Part shown: piece by piece, positions 7,378 through 11,634 of the stretch
Layout of the letters: the number at the start of each line of letters is the position of its first letter
How positions within the stretch are numbered: the stretch's first letter is position 1
Position numbers and translations under genes: made by a program
The notes under the pieces: model-generated
What the model saw: the letters and a program-made list of their open reading frames with translations, nothing else
What the model was told of the DNA's origin: nothing
The model's database searches: none
DNA from: Pseudomonadota bacterium
Lineage (GTDB): Bacteria > Pseudomonadota > Gammaproteobacteria > Steroidobacterales > Steroidobacteraceae
Direction: 5' to 3'
DNA length: 11,634 bases
Assembly (NCBI GenBank): GCA_021815905.1
Contig: JAKAZP010000042.1
Span: 1 to 11,634 of the forward strand

Positions 7378-7659
7378 TCAGTTCGCCCGTGCGCTGTAGG
7401 TTTCCATCATGAGCCCGGTGCCGCCGCGGGAGACATGGGCGACGACGGCGGTGCGCCGGTGGAGTTTGGTGATGGTGCCGAGATTGATGGCGAAGGAGAG
7501 CACGACCTGCTGGCCCTTGCGCAAGCCGAGGTTCGACGTCTCGATGAACACGCCCGTGGCGCTCAGATTCACCGCTTTGCAGAGCTTGCGGCAGCCACCC
7601 GGGACGGTGATGTAGACGATCGTCCGGGCACGGTGTCTCGTGTGCAGGCGGCGTTCCAC
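7378..7659 (-). CDS. Single-domain PilZ protein (cyclic-di-GMP receptor)
   Basis: A 93-residue protein made up of one PilZ domain and nothing else. It contains both parts of the c-di-GMP binding signature: ERRLHTR at 2-8 (R4-x3-R8) and N31-L-S-x-x-G36 in AVNLSATGVFIETSN. Beta strands follow (QQVVLSFAI, TAVVAHVSRGGTGLMM). Such proteins normally change partner interactions when c-di-GMP rises, often affecting motility, pili or exopolysaccharide; the partner here is unknown. The start is GTG at 7659-7657, backed by AAGGA on the minus strand (7671-7667), seven bases upstream. It is transcribed in the same direction as cysK-metX but 111 bases separate it from metX, and it has its own candidate promoter. 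No methionine lies near the N terminus to offer an alternative start. Confidence 0.88.
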   Translation of the reverse strand: MERRLHTRHRARTIVYITVPGGCRKLCKAVNLSATGVFIETSNLGLRKGQQVVLSFAINLGTITKLHRRTAVVAHVSRGGTGLMMETYSARAN

Positions 7660-7707
7660 TCTCGAGTCCTTGCGCGGATGCTGATTCTTATTGGTGCACC
7701 AGCGGTC

Positions 7708-7713
7708 ATTATG
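7708..7713 (-). promoter_or_regulatory. Candidate -10 element of the PilZ gene
   Basis: The minus strand reads CATAAT at 7713-7708, five of six matches to TATAAT. This would place a transcription start near 7701, about 40 bases before the PilZ GTG. A good -35 was not found 16-18 bases upstream, where the sequence is a C/G run. A perfect 10-base palindrome, TGGTGCACCA, covers 7692-7701 at the predicted start and could be an operator. Confidence 0.35.
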
Positions 7714-7770
7714 CCTCCCCCGGGGGGCGCCGGCATCACGGTTCGACTTAATCCGCCGCCGCTCCGGCGA

Positions 7771-8895
7771 TCAAAGAAAGCTCCGAAGCTCCCGTCCGAA
7801 GCGCTCGATGTCGACGAGGAACGAATCGTGGCCCTCGATGCAGCGCAGCGGCGCGAAGCGCGTCTGCGCACCGCTCTCCTGCAGCGCCTGCGCCAGCGAG
7901 CGCTGCTCGGCGATCGAGAACAGGAGGTCGGATTCGACGCCGATCACCAGCGCCTGCTCGAGGTGCGCCCGTCCGAGCACCGCGGCGGGATCCCCATGGC
8001 CGGCGAGATCGAAGCGGTCCATCGCACGGGAGAGATAGAGATAGCAGTTCGCGTCGAAGGTATTGACCCAACGCCGCGCCTGCACTTCGAGGTAACCCTC
8101 CACGGCGAATTCCGGCGAGAACGGCTCCGCCCCGCGCAGGTCGGGGCGCACCGGCTGGCGATCGAAGCGCTGCTGCCACTCGTCCGCCGAGCGATAAGTC
8201 ACCGTGCCGAGTTTGCGGGCGAGGCCCAGGCCGGTGAGCGGCGGCCGGTCGGCCGGGTACTCTCCGTTGCGCCAGTCCGGGTCGCCGAGAACGGCCTCGC
8301 GCTGGATCGAGCGCAGCGCAATGGCAAAGGGCGAGGCCGCGAGCGTGCCGGAGATGCTGACGAGACGCCGCGCCGCCCCGGGGAAGAGGGCGGCGTACGC
8401 GAGCACCACCATGCCGCCGAGGGAGGGTCCCATGACGGTGTCGACGCGCAGGACGCCGAGCGAGCGCATCGCCTCGTGACCGGCGCGCGCGATGTCCTCG
8501 ACCGAGAGCTCCGGGAAGGCGAGCCGGTAGGGGTGACCGGTGGCCGGATCGAGGGAGGCCGGCCCGGTCGAGCCGAAACAGCTGCCGAGGGAATTGACGC
8601 ACACCACGAAGAACCGGTCGGTATCGATTGCGAGACCGGGCCCGAGCATGCGCTGCCACCAGCCATCCCGCGGATCGGCCTTCGAGGCCGCCGCGTGCGC
8701 CGAGGGGGACAGTCCGGTGAACAGCAGGATGGCGTTGTCGCGCGCGCCGTTGAGCTTGCCCCAGGTCTCGAACGCGACCTGCGCGCCATGCAGCGCTCCG
8801 CCCCGCCACATCGGGAATGGATCGGACAGCGTCGCATACCGGCGCGCGTCCGGCTCGCGCGCCTCGCTATCGAGGACCGGCGATGCCATTCTCAC
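7771..8895 (-). CDS. metX: MetX-family O-acyltransferase, probable serine (or homoserine) O-succinyltransferase
   Basis: A 374-residue alpha/beta-hydrolase-fold acyltransferase. The catalytic triad is visible: S158 in GPSLGGM (156-162), D323 in GVESDLLF (319-326) and H356 in EGHDSFLVD (354-362). The N-terminal substrate loop TGLSPSAHAAA (60-70) and NSLGSCFGSTGPASLDP (101-117) are typical of the family. Family members acylate homoserine (methionine pathway) or, in some xanthomonad-type proteins, serine with succinyl-CoA (cysteine pathway). As I recall the latter group, the GLSPxAHAAA loop and the YLYLSRAMDRFDL segment (285-297) resemble it, and the partner gene here is a cysteine synthase rather than a methionine gene. 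I therefore favour serine O-succinyltransferase by inference; an automatic label of 'homoserine O-acetyltransferase' would be understandable. The GTG start at 8895 overlaps the cysK stop as GTGA; ATG at 8889 is an equally possible start. Confidence 0.9.
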   Translation of the reverse strand: MRMASPVLDSEAREPDARRYATLSDPFPMWRGGALHGAQVAFETWGKLNGARDNAILLFTGLSPSAHAAASKADPRDGWWQRMLGPGLAIDTDRFFVVCVNSLGSCFGSTGPASLDPATGHPYRLAFPELSVEDIARAGHEAMRSLGVLRVDTVMGPSLGGMVVLAYAALFPGAARRLVSISGTLAASPFAIALRSIQREAVLGDPDWRNGEYPADRPPLTGLGLARKLGTVTYRSADEWQQRFDRQPVRPDLRGAEPFSPEFAVEGYLEVQARRWVNTFDANCYLYLSRAMDRFDLAGHGDPAAVLGRAHLEQALVIGVESDLLFSIAEQRSLAQALQESGAQTRFAPLRCIEGHDSFLVDIERFGRELRSFL

Positions 8896-9833
8896 GGCTC
8901 AGGATCGGCTCCCTCGGAAATGCCTTCGAAGAGCGGCGTCGAGAGGTAGCGCTCGGCCGTGTCGGGCAGCATCGCGAGCACGACCGCTCCGGGTGCCGCC
9001 TCGGCGGCCACCTTGAGTGCCGCCGCGAAGGTGCCTCCGGAGGAGATGCCGCAGAAGATGCCTTCGCTGCGCGCGAGCGCACGCGAGGCATCGATGGCCT
9101 CGGCGTCGGTGACCGGCACGATGCGGTGGGCGACCTCGCGATCGAGCACGGCCGGCACGAAGTCGGGGGTCCATCCCTGGATCTTGTGAGGGGTGAAGGG
9201 CTTGCCGGAGAGCAGCGCGGCGGCGGCGGGCTCGGTCGCGATGATCTTCACCTCGGGCCGCGCGAGGCGGATCATCTGGCCGGCCCCCGTCAGGGTGCCG
9301 CCCGTGCCCCAGCCGCTGACGAAGAAGTCGAGCCGTCGACCGGCGAAATCCGCGAGGATTTCCGGCCCGGTGGTGCTGCGGTGATAGGCGGGGTTGGCGG
9401 GATTCTCGAACTGCCGCGCGAGAAACCAACCGTGCTTGCGCGCGAGCTCCTCGGCCTTGCGGACCATGCCGCTGCCGCGCTCGGCCGCCGGCGTGAGAAT
9501 CACCCTCGCCCCGAGCATGCGCATGATCTTGCGCCGCTCGATCGAGAAGCTCTCGGCCATGACCGCGACGAACGGATAGCCCTTGGCCGCGCAGACCATC
9601 GCGAGCGCGATGCCGGTGTTGCCCGAGGTCGCCTCCACCACGGTCTGCCCGCGCTCGAGCGCGCCGCTGCGCTCGGCGTCCTCGATGATGCCGATCGCGA
9701 GCCGGTCCTTGACCGAGCTCATCGGGTTGAAGGACTCGCACTTGACGTACACGGTCGCATGCGCCGGCGCGAGCCGGTTGATGCGCACGATGGGGGTGCG
9801 TCCGATCGTACCGAGTATGCTGTCGTAGATCAT
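8892..9833 (-). CDS. cysK: Cysteine synthase (PLP-dependent O-acylserine sulfhydrylase)
   Basis: A 313-residue fold-type II PLP enzyme that makes cysteine from sulfide and an activated serine (O-acetyl- or O-succinylserine). The PLP lysine is K42 in NPMSSVKDRLA (36-46). The substrate loop TSGNTG is at 69-74, the phosphate-binding GWGTGGT at 174-180 and the GISSGG loop at 262-267. The C-terminal LPDTAERYLSTPLF (289-302) is characteristic of CysK. One difference is HKIQGWTPDFVP (216-227), where typical CysK has HKIQGIGAGF; this segment lies near the active-site entrance and could affect acyl-group preference. The ATG at 9833 is the first start and has only weak ribosome-binding character upstream. 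It is the first gene of a two-gene operon with the MetX homologue, with the TGA inside a GTGA overlap. The gene is divergent from rluB. Confidence 0.93.
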   Translation of the reverse strand: MIYDSILGTIGRTPIVRINRLAPAHATVYVKCESFNPMSSVKDRLAIGIIEDAERSGALERGQTVVEATSGNTGIALAMVCAAKGYPFVAVMAESFSIERRKIMRMLGARVILTPAAERGSGMVRKAEELARKHGWFLARQFENPANPAYHRSTTGPEILADFAGRRLDFFVSGWGTGGTLTGAGQMIRLARPEVKIIATEPAAAALLSGKPFTPHKIQGWTPDFVPAVLDREVAHRIVPVTDAEAIDASRALARSEGIFCGISSGGTFAAALKVAAEAAPGAVVLAMLPDTAERYLSTPLFEGISEGADPEP

Positions 9834-9902
9834 GGGGCACTTTCTACCCTCGCCCGCCTCGCTCAGACAAGCAACGGCGGGCTATCTGCAGAGCGCCGAG
9901 GG

Positions 9903-9931
9903 TTATGAGGCCAGCGGCGAGCCGCTACACT
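9903..9931 (+). promoter_or_regulatory. Candidate promoter of rluB
   Basis: TACACT at 9926-9931 (four of six to TATAAT) lies 17 bases after TTATGA at 9903-9908 (a weak -35). A start near 9938 would give a 5' leader of about 50 bases before the rluB ATG at 9989. It would also exclude the upstream in-frame ATG at 9905 as a translation start. The -35 is poor, so confidence is modest. Confidence 0.4.
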
Positions 9932-9988
9932 CGGCGCGGGCCAGTATGCGGCAGCTCCCCGCGAACCGCCAGCAAGCCCCCCGGCGCC

Positions 9989-10780
9989 ATGAAGGTACGA
10001 CTGCAAAAGCTCATTTCCACGGCCGGCATCGCCTCGCGACGGCAGGTCGAGCAGTGGATCCGGGAAGGCCGAGTCACCGTTGCCGGGCGCACCGCGCAGC
10101 TCGGCGAGCGCGCCGACGTCCAGGACGAGATTCGGCTCGACGGGCGACGGCTGAGCCTGCGCGAGGAGCCGGCCGGCTTGCCCCAGGTGCTCCTCTACCA
10201 CAAGCCGCTCGGGGAGGTGACGACGCGGCGCGATCCCGGGGGGCGCCCGACCGTATTCGATCGTCTGCCCCGGCCCGGGCACGGACGCTGGATCGTCGTC
10301 GGGCGGCTCGACGTCAATACCTCCGGTCTGCTGCTTTTCACCACGGACGGCGAGCTCGCTCATCGCCTGATGCATCCCTCGAGCCGGATCGAGCGCGAGT
10401 ACCGGGTTCGGCTCCGTGGCCGGCCCCCGCCCGGGACGGTCGAGCGCCTGTTGAGCGGCGTGGCGCTCGAGGATGGGACGGCGGCCTTCGACCGGATCAG
10501 CGGCGAGCCCGCGCCGCCCGGAGAGCCGCCCCCGCGCAACGCCGCCTACCGCGTCGTGCTGCACGAAGGGCGCAACCGTGAAGTCCGCCGCATCTGGCGG
10601 GCGGTCGGCTACGAGGTCAGCCGACTGGTGCGGGTGCGCTACGGACCCATCGATCTGCCGCCCGACCTGGCCCCGGGCGCCTGGCGGCTCGCTCCGCCTC
10701 GCCTCCTCGAGCGCCTCGCCGCCGTGGCGGGCACCGAGGCCGGGGGAGGCGGCGGGGACGCGCGCGCCGCCGGCTCCTGA
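9989..10780 (+). CDS. rluB: 23S rRNA pseudouridine synthase, RluB/RsuA family
   Basis: A 263-residue rRNA-modifying enzyme. An N-terminal S4 RNA-binding domain covers about 1-60 (MKVRLQKLISTAGIASRRQVEQ begins it). The RsuA-type catalytic domain follows, with the signature GRLDVNTSGLLLFTTDGEL (105-123), in which D108 is the catalytic aspartate. Conserved late motifs are EREYRVRL (135-142) and LHEGRNREVRRIWRAVG (191-207). RluB converts one uridine in helix 80 of 23S rRNA to pseudouridine; RluE/RluF/RsuA relatives cannot be fully excluded, but the S4 domain and the LHEGRNREVRR segment suit RluB best. The ATG at 9989 is chosen because the S4 domain begins there and the 28 extra residues from the ATG at 9905 are low-quality and overlap the likely promoter. 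No strong ribosome binding site is present. The tail after about residue 250 is Gly/Ala-rich. The usual scpA-scpB neighbours are not next to it. Confidence 0.92.
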   Translation: MKVRLQKLISTAGIASRRQVEQWIREGRVTVAGRTAQLGERADVQDEIRLDGRRLSLREEPAGLPQVLLYHKPLGEVTTRRDPGGRPTVFDRLPRPGHGRWIVVGRLDVNTSGLLLFTTDGELAHRLMHPSSRIEREYRVRLRGRPPPGTVERLLSGVALEDGTAAFDRISGEPAPPGEPPPRNAAYRVVLHEGRNREVRRIWRAVGYEVSRLVRVRYGPIDLPPDLAPGAWRLAPPRLLERLAAVAGTEAGGGGGDARAAGS

Positions 10781-11056
10781 GTGAGATCCCGATCCAGGCA
10801 AGCCCCCCGGCATGCGGCTTGCGGCGTGCGCTCACGGGCATTCCCGATGAGGAGCGCGGCGGTCATGCGCTTCGAGGCGCGCGGTAAGCGGGGACACCCA
10901 AGCGCCGCCGGCGAGGCCGCGAGCCCCCGTTCCGCCAGCGGCCTGCGCGGGCGATCGGCCCCGCGAGCGTCGGAAGAACGGGGATGCCGGAGTGCTTATC
11001 GCGGCGGCGGCCGAGCTGAGGCTGGAGCGAGCTAGCAAATATCGCGCCAGGACGCA
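10781..11056. other. Gene-free GC-rich spacer between rluB and the tRNA operon
   Basis: About 275 bases without a supportable gene. Just after the rluB stop, CAAGCC (10799-10804) and GGCTTG (10816-10821) form a six-base stem with an 11-base loop. It may be a weak terminator, although no T run follows. Short frames on both strands are arginine-, alanine- and glycine-rich, lack ribosome binding sites, and one runs into tRNA-Tyr. The 3' portion, around 11035, becomes richer in A and T as the tRNA promoter is approached, and may hold upstream promoter elements. Confidence 0.4.
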
Positions 11057-11085
11057 TTGACACCCGCGCGAGCCGAAATCAGAAT
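11057..11085 (+). promoter_or_regulatory. Promoter of the tRNA-Tyr/Gly/Thr-tuf operon
   Basis: A perfect sigma70 -35, TTGACA at 11057-11062, is followed after 17 bases by CAGAAT at 11080-11085 (four of six to TATAAT). Transcription would start about 11092-11094, some ten bases before tRNA-Tyr. The bases after the -10 (ACGCGGCTCG) are GC-rich, the discriminator type associated with ppGpp/DksA stringent control of stable RNA genes. That regulation is inferred from the pattern. Confidence 0.7.
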
Positions 11086-11102
11086 ACGCGGCTCGTTTTC
11101 GC

Positions 11103-11188
11103 GGAGGGGTACCCAAGCGGTCAACGGGAGCAGACTGTAAATCTGCCGGCTTACGCCTTCGTAGGTTCGAATCCTACCCCCTCCACCA
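11103..11188 (+). tRNA. tRNA-Tyr (anticodon GTA)
   Basis: Acceptor stem GGAGGGG (11103-11109) pairs with CCCCTCC (11178-11184), discriminator A11185, encoded CCA at 11186-11188. Anticodon stem GCAGA/TCTGC encloses CTGTAAA with anticodon GTA at 11137-11139. It has the long class II variable arm expected of bacterial tRNA-Tyr (GGC/GCC mini-stem) and T arm GTAGG-TTCGAAT-CCTAC at 11161-11177. It is the first gene of the tRNA-tuf operon. Confidence 0.97.
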
Positions 11189-11254
11189 GCTACGTGGGCG
11201 TGGGTGGGGCGCGGGAAGCTGCGGACGGCGAAGCCGGCGGATGCGGCGGCATCA

Positions 11255-11328
<74 letters not shown>

Positions 11329-11359
11329 CGCTTGCGTTACCCACGATGTGTTGAGCCGA

Positions 11360-11435
<76 letters not shown>

Positions 11436-11500
11436 CCCAGAGCTCCCTCGCGGGGCGCGGGTGGCAGGCCATTCGGGCGGTGGTGTCAGAGATCTGTTAG

Positions 11501-11634
<134 letters not shown>

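Noticed and set aside
7354..8949. 531-residue plus-strand frame antisense to the PilZ gene and metX
   Set aside because: No start signal or domain; it covers two genes with intact catalytic or binding motifs on the other strand.
9863..10813. 316-residue minus-strand frame opposite rluB
   Set aside because: Shadow of rluB; low-complexity composition and no ribosome binding site.
10781..11116. Short frames on both strands between rluB and tRNA-Tyr
   Set aside because: No ribosome binding sites and biased composition; the minus-strand one overlaps the tRNA and its promoter.

Overview
The window is GC-rich chromosomal DNA from a proteobacterium, most likely a gammaproteobacterium. The strongest evidence is the right end: tRNA-Tyr(GUA), tRNA-Gly(UCC), tRNA-Thr(GGU) and then the start of tuf (EF-Tu), an order typical of beta/gammaproteobacteria ahead of secE-nusG-rpl-rpoBC. 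An RluB-type pseudouridine synthase and a MetX/CysK pair whose MetX resembles xanthomonad enzymes agree with this. The species cannot be named from the sequence.

Layout, left to right. (1) 1-113: the last 36 codons of an unidentified, probably membrane-anchored protein. (2) 255-3428 (+): a large exported protein with about eleven Asp-box (BNR) repeats, sortilin/VPS10-like, function unknown. (3) 3388-5423 (-): a two-gene alkylation-damage operon. An Ada-sensor/AraC/AlkA-glycosylase fusion is followed, through an ATGA stop/start overlap, by the methyltransferase gene ogt. The ogt 3' end overlaps the 3' end of the BNR gene by 41 bp. (4) 5779-7338 (+): a lipoprotein alpha/beta hydrolase of the secretory-lipase type. 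It is preceded by an unusually perfect Shine-Dalgarno sequence that serves a different reading frame. (5) 7378-7659 (-): a small single-domain PilZ (c-di-GMP receptor) protein. (6) 7771-9833 (-): a sulfur-assimilation operon, cysK-type cysteine synthase followed by a MetX-family O-acyltransferase overlapping by GTGA. (7) 9989-10780 (+): rluB, divergent from cysK. (8) 11057-11634 (+): a strong sigma70-like promoter with a GC-rich discriminator, three tRNA genes and the first 25 codons of tuf.

How the genes work together: the two best-supported functional units are adaptive DNA repair (a methyl-phosphotriester sensor/regulator fused to a 3-methyladenine glycosylase and coupled to a direct-reversal methyltransferase) and cysteine synthesis (an acyltransferase that probably activates serine, coupled to a PLP sulfhydrylase). 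The rest is translation machinery (rluB, tRNAs, tuf) and cell-envelope or signalling genes. I see no mobile element, CRISPR array, phage gene or defence island. I found no clearly undescribed multi-gene system. The points most worth checking are the leader/frameshift question at the lipase start and the true substrate of the MetX homologue.
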